From: Staphylococcus sp. IVB6181
Lineage (GTDB): Bacteria > Bacillota > Bacilli > Staphylococcales > Staphylococcaceae
Assembly (NCBI RefSeq): GCF_025561445.1
Contig: NZ_CP095096.1
Span: forward strand, 1,219,822-1,283,821
Reading direction: 5' to 3'
Length of the DNA: 64,000 nucleotides
Shown piece after piece: positions 16,848-25,211 of this stretch. The notes below the pieces were generated by a model that ran no database searches, was not told the origin of the DNA, and was given only the letters and a program-made list of their open reading frames with translations. Position 1 is the first letter of the stretch. Each line of letters begins with the position of its first letter. Both the position numbers and the translations under genes were made by a program.

Positions 16848-16880
16848 AATCAGAAACGTAATCACGTTTCTGATTTTTTT
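16848..16880 (+). terminator. Perfect terminator hairpin inside the tRNA cluster
   Basis: AATCAGAAACGT pairs perfectly over 12 bases with ACGTTTCTGATT across the loop AATC, followed by five further T. It stands between tRNA-Glu and tRNA-Ser, ten bases before the latter. Confidence 0.85.
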
Positions 16881-16890
16881 ATCATTATAT

Positions 16891-16979
16891 GGAGAGTTGT
16901 CCGAGTTGGCCGAAGGAGCACGCCTGGAAAGTGTGTAGGCGCCACAAGCGTCTCGAGGGTTCGAATCCCTCACTCTCCG
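16891..16979 (+). tRNA. tRNA-Ser (GGA)
   Basis: 89-base class II tRNA with long variable arm (about GTGTAGGCGCCACAAGCGTC region), acceptor GGAGAGT/ACTCTCC, anticodon loop CTGGAAA. CCA is not encoded. No promoter is visible in the ten bases between the preceding terminator and its 5' end. A decayed integrase lies downstream, so its 3' end may be an old attachment site. Confidence 0.93.
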
Positions 16980-17021
16980 TTAATAAGACGTTGTACATTT
17001 TAATATAGCAATGTTTCGTAT

Positions 17022-17084
17022 GAGCAAGTGTCAAATGCGTGTCATGAAAGGTAATCTCTGACATGTTGGCCTTGCTCTTTTTTT
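17022..17084 (+). terminator. Terminator after tRNA-Ser
   Basis: GAGCAAG (17022-17028) pairs with CTTGCTC, followed by TTTTTTT (17078-17084). An inner TGTCA/TGACA stem is possible. The ISL3 element begins at the base right after the T run. Confidence 0.6.
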
Positions 17085-17101
17085 GATTCTTCATCTTTTA
17101 T

Positions 17102-17131
17102 GGTGGGAAGGTAAAACTTCCCGCCTTTTTT
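17102..17131 (+). terminator. Terminator-like hairpin just inside the insertion-sequence left end
   Basis: GGTGGGAAG pairs with CTTCCCGCC (one GT pair) around GTAAAA, followed by TTTTTT. It would block transcription reading into the transposase gene from the tRNA operon. Confidence 0.65.
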
Positions 17132-17203
17132 GATACGCAAAAAGCGCAATTGCCTCTATAATTTAAAGTGCCTAAACCCAAATTAAAGGAGACAAGTGCG
17201 CCT

Positions 17204-18523
17204 ATGAACTATGATAACTTATAATCACTAAGAATAAAAGATAAAAATATCAAATTTGTTAGCCAAGATATTGATGTAATAGTAAAAGGAAAGAAGTCTA
17301 CGGTTGTTAATGCTGTACTTACGTATAAGCCTTCGGCTTGTCCTTGCTGCGGAATTAAAAATGAAGGACAAATTCATAAGCATGGTAAACAAGTTTCTCG
17401 TATTACCTTGCTTAAAACTCAAGGCTATAATACATATCTAAACTTAGCCAAACAGCGCTTTAAGTGTTTAGAGTGTAATACAACTTTTACTGCTGAAACT
17501 GATGTCGTAGATAAGACACGATTTATTTCTAATTATGTGAATCAAAAAATAATTGAAGAAGCCACGAAAGTCAAAACAGAAATAGATACTGCAGAAGACA
17601 ACTGTGTTTCTCCATCTACAGTACGTCGTATTCGAAATAAAGCAGTCAATACTTTACTTATCAAGCCTTTCGATAATCTACCTGAACATTTGGCAATCGA
17701 TGAATTTAGAAGTGTAAAGAGTGTGACTGGCTTAATGAGTTTTATATTTATTAACAATGACACACATGAAGTTCTAGATGTTTTAGAAAACAGAACTTCG
17801 GGTTATTTAAAAGCTTATTTTGAACGCTTTGATCGAAAAAATAGACTTAAAGTTAAAACAATCACTATTGATATGTTTGAACCCTATTTATTCTTATTTA
17901 AAAAGCTCTTTCCTAATGCATCTATAATCTTTGATAGATTTCATATCGTTCAGCACATGAATAGAGAGTTAAACTTCTATCGCAGAGAAGTAATGAATCG
18001 TTATAAAGACAAAGATGGAAGGGAATACCCTGTTTTAAAGAACAAATGGAGGCTTCTTTTAACAGACAAACGTAAACTCTTCATGATGGATGGTATTTGG
18101 GACGGTTCCTTTAGATGTTATAAAAAAGGTTATGATCTAGTGAATTTTATGCTTCAAACAGATGAAAAGTTAAAAAATTCATACGAACTAGTACATGATT
18201 TACGCGAAAGTTTAAAATTATGTAATTGGAAAGATTTTATCAATCGTTTGAACGACGTTGATAAAAACTCAATCAGTAAAAACATATGGAAAGTAGTAAC
18301 ATTTTTTAGAAAGCATCAAGAAATACTTCGAAATACGATTTACAATCCCTTATTAAATAACGGTGCAATCGAGGGTATTAACAATAAAATAAAGCTAATT
18401 AAGCGAATTTCATATGGATACAGAAGTTTTAATAACTTAAGAAACCGTATAATGCTGGTATTTAGTTTATTTAAAAACAAAAAGAAAAAGACAACCAGAC
18501 CCGTACATCGGATGGTTGTCTAA
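17204..18523 (+). pseudogene. tnp: ISL3-family transposase with stop at codon 7
   Basis: The frame opens at ATG 17204 (after AAAGGAGA) as MNYDNL, then TAA at 17222, then continues uninterrupted to 18523 with SLRIKDKNIKF, the zinc cysteines CPCCG and CLEC, and the DDE residues in LAIDEFR, TIDMFEP and GAIEGINNK. Only the early stop breaks it; the next candidate start, TTG 17408, would lose part of the zinc domain. The gene is therefore probably inactive unless the stop is read through or internal initiation suffices. Confidence 0.85.
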
Positions 18524-18606
18524 ATGATAGAATTCGAAGAATTCCAATCAAAATTAAGTTCTTTAAATTATTCACCCACCACAAATGGTGGAGAACCTTT
18601 TTTATG

Positions 18607-18927
18607 CTAATCAAGCATATGTAAATAAGTGTCAAGCGGGATAGATATACTCGAAAGTCTTAAGTGCTTGTTAATATATTCAATAGGAATGTCATTTAAA
18701 AATAAATAAGATGCATGCATGTGTTTAAGTGAGTAGGGGGAAATTTCATCATCAATTAAGTTCTTGTTATCTTAACATGATTAAACGCTTTTTGAACGGT
18801 GTTGTGACTTATTTTAAATAGTTGTCGTCTACTCTTTCGGGCAACTTGGATAATTTCTTTAATCAAATTAAAGTCTTTTGAAATCACTTCTAAAATATGA
18901 TCTGAAACACTTGTTTTTGAACCTCGC
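18607..18927 (-). pseudogene. int: Tyrosine recombinase (phage/island integrase) C-terminal remnant
   Basis: Reading the minus strand, one frame gives GSKTSVSDHILEVI...ISHNTVQKAFNHVK and then breaks; a second frame, overlapping the break, gives KNLIDDEISPYSLKHMHASY, then IPIEYINKHLRLSS and LDTYLHMLD to a stop at 18607. This order (KTKSS-like strand, SLRHTHAS box, LGHSS box, TLDTYSH box) is that of Staphylococcus phage and island integrases. The active-site Arg is Lys (SLKH), the LGHS His is Leu (LRLS), and there is a frameshift, so it is dead. The stop lies ten bases from the ISL3 end and faces tRNA-Ser. Confidence 0.75.
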
Positions 18928-18949
18928 AAATGAATGATTCACTCTATAG

Positions 18950-18980
18950 AAAAAATAATAAGGGTACGAGATGTACCCTC
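18950..18980 (-). terminator. Terminator of the lipoprotein gene
   Basis: On the minus strand GGGTAC-ATCTC-GTACCC is followed by TTATTATTTTTTC. Confidence 0.75.
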
Positions 18981-19001
18981 AATTAAAACGACAAATAATC
19001 C

Positions 19002-19550
19002 TTATTGATCTAATTCACTCTCGTGTTGTTCCATGATAGCTTCTTCTTCTTCAGGTGTAGGCATTTCTCCGACTTCGTCTTCATTAATATTACGGTTTTC
19101 TTCTAAAATTCTTTCAACTTCATCATAATCAATCATTCCAGCGTCTCCGTTAGGAATACCAGTGTAATCATGTTGTTTAGCAACTTCGGCATTAGCACGC
19201 ATTTGTTCCTCATATGATGGTTCTTGTTGTGGTGGTTCTTGGTTTGATTGTTGGTTTTGTTGTTGGTCGTTCACTTGATTTTCTTGTGATTGTTGCTGCT
19301 CAACTTGTTGCTCGTTTTCTTGTGTTTGAGCAGTTTGTGAACCATCTTCGTTTTGTTCTTTTGATTCACTTTCTTTCTTTGTTTGTTCTTCTTGTTTATT
19401 CTTATTCTCTTTGTCCGCTTTCTTTTCCTTGGCTTGCTTATCTTCTTTCTTATTTGTTTCTGTTTTATTCTCTCCCTTTTTGCTTTCCTCATTACCGCAA
19501 GCCGATAATACTAACACAGAGGACAATAGAAGGGTTACTAAATATTTCAT
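19002..19550 (-). CDS. Low-complexity lipoprotein of unknown function
   Basis: 182 residues. A lipoprotein signal MKYLVTLLLSSVLVLSACG gives a lipidated Cys at about residue 18. The next 90 residues are almost only Lys, Glu, Gln, Asn and Ser, first Lys/Glu-rich then Gln-rich, likely a disordered spacer reaching through the wall. The C-terminal 65 residues (YEEQMRANAEVAKQHDYTGIPNGDAGMIDYDEVERIL) are acidic and look folded or helical. The start at 19550 is chosen because GGAGGTG lies upstream. I do not recognise a family. Confidence 0.65.
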   Translation of the reverse strand: MKYLVTLLLSSVLVLSACGNEESKKGENKTETNKKEDKQAKEKKADKENKNKQEEQTKKESESKEQNEDGSQTAQTQENEQQVEQQQSQENQVNDQQQNQQSNQEPPQQEPSYEEQMRANAEVAKQHDYTGIPNGDAGMIDYDEVERILEENRNINEDEVGEMPTPEEEEAIMEQHESELDQ

Positions 19551-19648
19551 TTGCTGCACCTCCATTAAGTTTATATATGTTAACTATTTACCCTGTGTGA
19601 AATTTAAATAACACGGCAGTTAATTGTGTATTGGTAGATTGATTGTAA

Positions 19649-19680
19649 TTAAAATGCCGCCTCAAGTTTGAAGCGGCTTG
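19649..19680 (-). terminator. Terminator of the 19694-20209 gene
   Basis: On the minus strand GCCGCTTC-AAACTT-GAGGCGGC is followed by ATTTTAATT. Confidence 0.75.
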
Positions 19681-19693
19681 TTTGGTATTAGTG

Positions 19694-20209
19694 CTATTCA
19701 TTAATTTTTAGGCGCTTTGATTTAGTTACTTGTTTTTCGTCGATATCATCTACACTCTTTTGACTGAAGCGAAAGATTTTCATCAAGGCAGGTTTTGATA
19801 ATGCTAGGAAGGAAAGAAATGTTGCTAGAAAAGAAAAGTGGGTTACATTCAATACAAACAGCATAGGCACAAATATTAAAATAAAGAGTGCAATAAATAT
19901 AATCAATGGCAGTATTTTGGTTAACAAACCATTTAGTGTGCCTTTAGAAAGGCGTGTCAGAATGAATACGATTAATCCGATTAAAAGCAATGGGATAATG
20001 ATCGTAGTCAATGTTGCAACGTAAGCTTCTGCATAGCGATTCCAATCAAGATGAATGATGTAATACATAGACGAGTCTTTTGGAATGTCTATTTTGAATA
20101 GATTGTTGCCGTAATTTGCATAGAGATAATATACGATGAGTAACAATAATGTGATTGAGCCGCAGTATTTAATAATTGTGCGTGTTATTTTTGCAGGTGA
20201 TTGGCGCAA
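19694..20209 (-). CDS. Four-pass membrane protein of unknown function
   Basis: 171 residues from a TTG start at 20209 (GAGGAA upstream). Hydrophobic segments at about residues 13-30, 62-85, 95-118 and 122-140 with a basic C-terminal tail (KSKRLKINE). Residues 31-60 form a polar loop. No catalytic motif is visible and I do not recognise the family. Transcribed alone. Confidence 0.6.
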   Translation of the reverse strand: MRQSPAKITRTIIKYCGSITLLLLIVYYLYANYGNNLFKIDIPKDSSMYYIIHLDWNRYAEAYVATLTTIIIPLLLIGLIVFILTRLSKGTLNGLLTKILPLIIFIALFILIFVPMLFVLNVTHFSFLATFLSFLALSKPALMKIFRFSQKSVDDIDEKQVTKSKRLKINE

Positions 20210-20387
20210 AACAATTTCCTCATTTCAAGTAATTTCTATTATTATCTTATGCTTTTGTTTTAAAAGCAATAGAGATGTTGTCATAGATACGACTTTTATA
20301 CGAGGTGGAAGATGACTACGCGTGGTACAATAGTGGTAAGAGTAATATAAGAAAACTTTAACATTATTTCGAAATAAGGTGATAGAC

Positions 20388-21080
20388 ATGAAACGCTCAG
20401 ATAGAAATCAACCTGATTATGACCGTTATAATCGCGACCCTCGTGACCCTAGAGATGGGCAAGATCCACGTTATCGTGATACGCGCGAAGAAGAATACCG
20501 CAGACGTTCTGATGAAGACGGCCGTTATTATAATGAACGAGATTACAGACGCGAACGTATGCTGGAAGATGAAAATCGTAAAAACAGCAAATGGAAAAAA
20601 GGCTTAGCAGCCATTGTTGTGATATTATTGATTGTCGTTGCTGTCTTTATAGTCAGAAACATGATGCAGCCGAAAGATAGTACTGAAACTGCTAATCAAA
20701 ATGCGCAAACACAACAAACGCAAGCAAACAATAATTCAAGCCAAAAACCGGTAACAAACAACTATAAAGAAATCATCAAAGAAAAAGAAACAATCATTAA
20801 AGAAAAGATTGAAAGTGCTAAAAACAATATTCAAAACGGCCAAAACAGTCAAAGTGCTATTGAATCTGCACAAAACGAAGTGAACCAGTTAAAAGATAAA
20901 GCAACAAATGCGACAGACCAAAATGTGACAGATCAATATCAAAATGCAGTTGATAAATTAAAACAAGCGAACCAAGCACAGCATAATGGTGAAAATCAAT
21001 CTAAAGTGAACAGCTTGTTAAGTGATATCGACAGTAAGCTTCAAAGTATTAAAGATAAATTAAGCCAGCTGTTTAATTAA
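20388..21080 (+). CDS. Single-pass membrane protein with charged N-terminus and extracellular coiled coil
   Basis: 230 residues. Residues 1-65 are very rich in Arg, Asp, Glu and Tyr with repeated RDPRD-type units and should be cytoplasmic. A single membrane segment (GLAAIVVILLIVVAVFIV) follows at about residues 70-88, then a Gln/Asn/Thr-rich linker and an extracellular Lys/Glu/Gln helical domain (IIKEKETIIKEKIESAKNN onwards) likely to form a coiled coil. ATG 20388 is preceded by AAGGTGA. No known domain recognised; the design resembles envelope scaffold proteins. Confidence 0.6.
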   Translation: MKRSDRNQPDYDRYNRDPRDPRDGQDPRYRDTREEEYRRRSDEDGRYYNERDYRRERMLEDENRKNSKWKKGLAAIVVILLIVVAVFIVRNMMQPKDSTETANQNAQTQQTQANNNSSQKPVTNNYKEIIKEKETIIKEKIESAKNNIQNGQNSQSAIESAQNEVNQLKDKATNATDQNVTDQYQNAVDKLKQANQAQHNGENQSKVNSLLSDIDSKLQSIKDKLSQLFN

Positions 21081-21095
21081 ATATAATCAATTTCA

Positions 21096-21122
21096 GGGGG
21101 TGCGTGCAGCATCCTCTTTTTT
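21096..21122 (+). terminator. Short terminator after the 20388-21080 gene
   Basis: GGGTGC pairs with GCATCC around GTGCA, followed by TCTTTTTT. Confidence 0.6.
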
Positions 21123-21195
21123 CAATTCGAAAATTAAGGGTAAAATATAGAAATTTGTTATGATAGATAAGTATAGAAATTAGGAGGCAGATAGT

Positions 21196-22584
21196 ATGGA
21201 TTTTTGGTTAAAGCAAAGTGCAGAAAGTGTACCGCAAAATATTGCATTAGATAATGGTACGACTCAACTTACTTTTGCGAATGCTTATCAAGCAGCAAAG
21301 CAGTATGCATATGTATTAAAACAGCAAAATGAAAAGAGAATTGCATTTTATATTGATAACCGTATTGATTCCGCATTGATTGTTTACGGAGCATGGCTTG
21401 CTGGGGTAGAAGCGGTAATGATTAATACCAGACTTACATATGAAGAAATCAAAGCACAGCTGAAATCCGTACAAACAAATACGATTGTCGCTGTATTACC
21501 GTTAGAATTAGATGGTTTTAATATTATCAGCTGGAGTGACATCGAAGCACAGCGTTCAACAAAAACGTATGAGACAGACTTGGATTTAGATCGGATTGCG
21601 TCGATTATGTTTACATCAGGGACAACAGGCCCGCAAAAAGCAGTGCCGCAAACTTTCACAAATCATTTAGCCAGCGCAAACGGGTGCAGAGAAAGTTTAG
21701 GTTTTGACCGTCATACGAAATGGTTATTAGTATTGCCGATTTATCACATTTCAGGCTTAAGTGTGTTGCTGCGCAGTATCATTGTAGGATTCACAGTGCG
21801 TATCGTTCAAAAGTTTGATGCTGCACAAATTTTAAAACAAATTCAAACAGAACAAATCACGCATATTTCATTAGTCCCGCAAACATTACAGTGGCTGATG
21901 AATCAAGGATTGAATCAACCTTACCAATTGGAAAAAATCTTACTTGGCGGTGCGAAATTATCTGAAACACTGATTGATCAGGCTTTAGATGCAAAATTGC
22001 CTATTTATAACTCTTTCGGAATGACAGAAACATGTTCTCAATTTTTAACAGCGTCACCGACAATGCTGAAACAAAATCCGAATACAGTAGGGAAACCGAG
22101 TCCTAATGTGCAAGTAAAACTTATTAATGCCAATCACGAAGGTCATGGGGAACTGTTATTAAAAGGCGATAATGTGATGGACGGTTATTTATATCCAAAA
22201 CATTTAACTGATGTATTTGAAGATGGTTATTTTAAAACGGGTGATATCGCAAGTATTGATATAGATGGTTTTGTGATGATTTATGATCGCAGAAAAGATT
22301 TAATTATCAGTGGCGGAGAAAATATTTATCCATATGAAATCGAAACAGCAGCCAAGCGTTTTCCAGGCATCACTGATGCAATGTGCTATGCTCAAGATGA
22401 TGATGTATGGGGGCAAGTGCCTGCGCTTTATTATGTGAGTGAACATTCGATGGATGAAGCACAATTAGAAGCCTTCTTAAAAGAACATTTAGCTAAATAT
22501 AAGGTGCCGAAAGCATACCAGCGCAAAACTTCATTGCCGTATACATCTACAGGTAAATTAAAAAGAGGAAAAATCGAGGATTAA
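21196..22584 (+). CDS. menE: o-Succinylbenzoate-CoA ligase
   Basis: 462 residues, ANL adenylate-forming enzyme of menaquinone synthesis that activates o-succinylbenzoate. Motifs: P-loop [14 protein letters not shown] (about residues 138-151), [11 protein letters not shown] (about 273-283), [22 protein letters not shown], and the C-terminal catalytic lysine in [10 protein letters not shown]. Followed immediately by menC, as in S. aureus. AGGAGG precedes the ATG. Confidence 0.94.
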   Translation: MDFWLKQSAESVPQNIALDNGTTQLTFANAYQAAKQYAYVLKQQNEKRIAFYIDNRIDSALIVYGAWLAGVEAVMINTRLTYEEIKAQLKSVQTNTIVAVLPLELDGFNIISWSDIEAQRSTKTYETDLDLDRIASIMFTSGTTGPQKAVPQTFTNHLASANGCRESLGFDRHTKWLLVLPIYHISGLSVLLRSIIVGFTVRIVQKFDAAQILKQIQTEQITHISLVPQTLQWLMNQGLNQPYQLEKILLGGAKLSETLIDQALDAKLPIYNSFGMTETCSQFLTASPTMLKQNPNTVGKPSPNVQVKLINANHEGHGELLLKGDNVMDGYLYPKHLTDVFEDGYFKTGDIASIDIDGFVMIYDRRKDLIISGGENIYPYEIETAAKRFPGITDAMCYAQDDDVWGQVPALYYVSEHSMDEAQLEAFLKEHLAKYKVPKAYQRKTSLPYTSTGKLKRGKIED

Positions 22585-23598
22585 ATGATGAGATTCCATA
22601 CTATTCGCTTTTATTCCTACGAGGCACCTTTTAAACACCCGATTAAGACACCTAAAGTGAATTTGAACAGCAGAAAAGTGCTGGTTATAGAATTAGTCAA
22701 TGAAGCAGGTACATCTTATTTTGGTGAAGCAAATGCGTTTGAGACAGATTGGTATGATAAAGAAACCATCGAAAGTGTATACACATCAATTAAAGATTGG
22801 TTTTATCATCATTTAAAAGGACAAGATGTTACTGATTTTGAAGAAGCAGCGGATTATTTAAATGCGCTGGATGCGGCACCGACTGCAAGAAGTACAGCAG
22901 CAATGGCGTTATTCCAAGCTTTTCATATACTGCCTGCTTTTGATGTTGCTTACGGGGCAACAATCAGCGGATTATCTGAAGATAATTATCAGCAGCTGTT
23001 ATCAACACAGCCGAAACGGATTAAATTGAAATGGTCGCAACATGTTTTAGAGGACTTAAAGCAGCTCCAAGCATTGCCTTTTCAACCAGAACTGGCTTTA
23101 GATGCCAATGAATCTTTAACTGAACTAGACAGTGAGTCATTGAAACAAGTGCATGCGGGCGCTAACTTACTGTATATCGAAGAACCTTTTAAAGATTTAA
23201 ATATATTAAATGCTATAGATAGTGCTCAGATACCGCCGGTGGCTTTAGATGAAAAAGCACGCGACCTAGAAACAATATTAAAATATGTACAGGACTATCC
23301 GATAGATACAGTGGTGTTAAAGCCGTTCAGACTGGGCGGTATAGACAAAGTGTTAACAGCTATAGAAAAGCTTGAGCAATATAATATTAAAATGGTTATC
23401 GGCGGGATGTATGAATTTGGTTTAAGCCGTTATTTTACAGCGTACTTGAGCCGTTTTACAGACTATCCTGGTGATGTCACACCGTACGGTTATTATTTCG
23501 AACAAGAATTTGTGTCGAAAAACGGCATATTAAAAGAGGGGCACATCCATTTTGTGCCCCCTGAAGTCAATGTTCAATTATTAAATGCTTATGAATGA
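22585..23598 (+). CDS. menC: o-Succinylbenzoate synthase
   Basis: 337 residues, enolase superfamily. Catalytic and metal residues are visible as IKLKW (Lys), LALDANESL (Asp), YIEEPFKDL (Glu), [10 protein letters not shown] (Asp/Lys) and VLKPFRLGG (Lys). It dehydrates SHCHC to o-succinylbenzoate, the substrate of MenE encoded just upstream. Two ATG codons stand side by side; the first is used. Its 3' end overlaps yidD by ten bases on the opposite strand. Confidence 0.93.
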   Translation: MMRFHTIRFYSYEAPFKHPIKTPKVNLNSRKVLVIELVNEAGTSYFGEANAFETDWYDKETIESVYTSIKDWFYHHLKGQDVTDFEEAADYLNALDAAPTARSTAAMALFQAFHILPAFDVAYGATISGLSEDNYQQLLSTQPKRIKLKWSQHVLEDLKQLQALPFQPELALDANESLTELDSESLKQVHAGANLLYIEEPFKDLNILNAIDSAQIPPVALDEKARDLETILKYVQDYPIDTVVLKPFRLGGIDKVLTAIEKLEQYNIKMVIGGMYEFGLSRYFTAYLSRFTDYPGDVTPYGYYFEQEFVSKNGILKEGHIHFVPPEVNVQLLNAYE

Positions 23599-23840
23599 TG
23601 ATGGTGGTGATGATGCTTTTTGTCGTGTTTCATCGGAACCGGGTCGAAGCCGCCTTTATGGAGTGGGTGGCATTTAGAAATACGTTTAATACCGAGCCAA
23701 GCACCTTTAATCGGTCCATGAACTTCAATGGCTTCTTTCGTATAATTAGAACAAGTAGGGTAGAAGCGGCATGTGGGCGGTGTCAACGGTGATATAAAAT
23801 GCTGATACAGCCAAATGATGCCTAAAAAGAGCTTCTTCAA
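23589..23840 (-). CDS. yidD: Membrane protein insertion efficiency factor YidD
   Basis: 83 residues with the family core [31 protein letters not shown] and [18 protein letters not shown]. YidD is an inner-membrane-associated partner of YidC. Start is TTG at 23840 with GGAGGG six bases upstream. The C-terminus carries seven consecutive histidines, beyond the usual end of the family. Confidence 0.93.
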   Translation of the reverse strand: MKKLFLGIIWLYQHFISPLTPPTCRFYPTCSNYTKEAIEVHGPIKGAWLGIKRISKCHPLHKGGFDPVPMKHDKKHHHHHHHS

Positions 23841-23923
23841 ATCAATCCCTCCGCTTTATATAAACTAAATCGTAACGAATCTATTTTAGCATAGAATACA
23901 AAGGAATGTGATGGAATGTGATT

Positions 23924-24409
23924 ATGCATGATCAATTTGATAAAGAGATAAGGCTCCATTTTACTGACGAAAATGATCAGCCGGATGGAGAACATGTATT
24001 AGCAATTACGTGTATGAAGGGGCAGTATTTGCTGACACGTCATAAGAAAAGAGGGATTGAATTTCCTGGAGGAAAAATCGAAGCAGGCGAGAGCAGTGAA
24101 GCAGCTGTTTTACGTGAGTTGCATGAGGAAACAGGGGGACATGCCAAAGCAATGACTTATATTGCGCAGTATACTGTGTATCATCCTGATGGAGAAAAAT
24201 GGTTTACGAAAGATGTGTATGCTGTTCTCGTCGATCGTTTGGATGAGAAGTCGGATTATCTAGAAACAGAAGGCCCTGTTTTATATCGTTCGTTAGACGC
24301 AATTCGTGATGAGGATAAAAGTTATTTGCTGGAAGACGAAGCAATATTAAAATGTGTAGAAAGAGTGATACAACTTGGACTTTATCAAAACGAAACGAAT
24401 GCCGATTGA
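23924..24409 (+). CDS. ytkD: NUDIX hydrolase, YtkD-like nucleoside triphosphatase
   Basis: About 161 residues. The NUDIX box is complete: GGKIEAGESSEAAVLRELHEETGG (about residues 46-69). YtkD of Bacillus hydrolyses oxidised nucleoside triphosphates such as 8-oxo-dGTP. Context beside menEC and the next hydrolase matches other staphylococci. The start could be GTG 23918 or ATG 23924; the ribosome site is not decisive. It overlaps the next gene by 35 bases. Confidence 0.85.
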   Translation: MHDQFDKEIRLHFTDENDQPDGEHVLAITCMKGQYLLTRHKKRGIEFPGGKIEAGESSEAAVLRELHEETGGHAKAMTYIAQYTVYHPDGEKWFTKDVYAVLVDRLDEKSDYLETEGPVLYRSLDAIRDEDKSYLLEDEAILKCVERVIQLGLYQNETNAD

Positions 24410-25148
24410 TTTATCGACGCATATTGGTGAAGAAGTGACGTATTTGGTGGATCATTTGCGCGTGAAAGGGTTAATGATGAAGCCGAAAAAAGATGTGAAG
24501 CGGATTGTAATTTATCTGAGAGGCGGCAAAGGCAAAGTAGGCCGTGTACGTGCTGGACGTATGCTTCAGTTTGCAGATGAGCATACTTTAGTCTTCGGTC
24601 CGTATTACAGAGGCAACAACGGCAGTGAAGGAAGAGATGAATTCAGCGGAGATGATTTGCACGATGTCACACAGGCTATTCGTATTTTGAATGCTAAGTA
24701 TCCTGATGCTTTTGTGCATATCATTGGTTTTTCACGAGGCGGTTTGCAAGGATTATTGACATTCCAAGATTTGCCGGCAGATAGTTATATTATTTGGGGC
24801 GGTGTTTCTGATTTGCATCTCATGTATGAAGAACGTGTAGATTTAAGAGGCATGTTGAAACGTATGGTAGGACATCCTAAGAAAGATGACGCAGCCTACG
24901 ATCAACGAGAAGCACTGCAATATATTGATGCAGACAGTCCGCCGATACTTATTGTGCATGGCGGTGAAGATATTCAAGTCGGGATACATCAAGCTTATTA
25001 TTTAGAGGAATACTTAGAACGTATCGGACATCGTTATCAAACTTTCTATCAAATGAAAGAAGGACATGTACCGCGTCCTAAAGCATTAAAAGAGGTATTA
25101 AAGGTCATCCGTCAGTGGATGGCAAAAGTTGAAAATCAGCAAAACTAA
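24375..25148 (+). CDS. Alpha/beta hydrolase (prolyl oligopeptidase-like, S9 family)
   Basis: 257 residues with an intact nucleophile elbow GFSRGGLQG (about residues 121-129), acid residue in HGGEDIQVG and histidine in KEGHVPRP. The family includes acyl-peptide hydrolase-like esterases; the substrate is unknown. The TTG start at 24375 has AGAGTG seven bases upstream; ATG 24399 is an alternative. It is coupled to the NUDIX gene by overlap. Confidence 0.75.
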   Translation: MDFIKTKRMPIDLSTHIGEEVTYLVDHLRVKGLMMKPKKDVKRIVIYLRGGKGKVGRVRAGRMLQFADEHTLVFGPYYRGNNGSEGRDEFSGDDLHDVTQAIRILNAKYPDAFVHIIGFSRGGLQGLLTFQDLPADSYIIWGGVSDLHLMYEERVDLRGMLKRMVGHPKKDDAAYDQREALQYIDADSPPILIVHGGEDIQVGIHQAYYLEEYLERIGHRYQTFYQMKEGHVPRPKALKEVLKVIRQWMAKVENQQN

Positions 25149-25180
25149 AACGACCGAAGCGATGGCTTTCGGTCGTTTTG
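25147..25180. terminator. Bidirectional terminator between the hydrolase gene and pckA
   Basis: AAAACGACCGAA pairs with TTTCGGTCGTTTT around GCGATGGC. Confidence 0.9.
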
Positions 25181-25211
25181 TAATAGATTATCTATTTTAT
25201 TGAAAGGGTGA

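Larger units (their letters stand above)
17085..18597 (+). mobile_element. ISL3-family insertion sequence with inactivated transposase
   Basis: Imperfect terminal inverted repeats of 23 bases (17085-17107 and 18575-18597 inverted) match at 18 positions, sharing TTCT-CA-C-TTT-TGGTGGG. Between them is one transposase frame on the plus strand. The left flank ends in seven T and the right flank begins with six T, so any target duplication is hidden in a T tract. Total length 1513 bases fits the family. Confidence 0.8.

Noticed and set aside
16755..17094. Frames of 69 to 80 codons over the tRNA genes on both strands
   Set aside because: They are read across tRNA-Glu and tRNA-Ser; the tRNA structures explain the sequence.
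18598..19001. Attachment-site duplicate of the tRNA-Ser 3' end
   Set aside because: No copy of the tRNA-Ser T arm or acceptor sequence was found downstream of the integrase remnant within the window.
19214..19611. Plus-strand frames opposite the lipoprotein gene
   Set aside because: They are the complement of the low-complexity Gln/Glu/Lys region; the minus-strand gene has the signal peptide, ribosome site and terminator.
23595..23792. 65-codon plus-strand frame opposite yidD
   Set aside because: It is antisense to a clear YidD gene and lacks a ribosome site.
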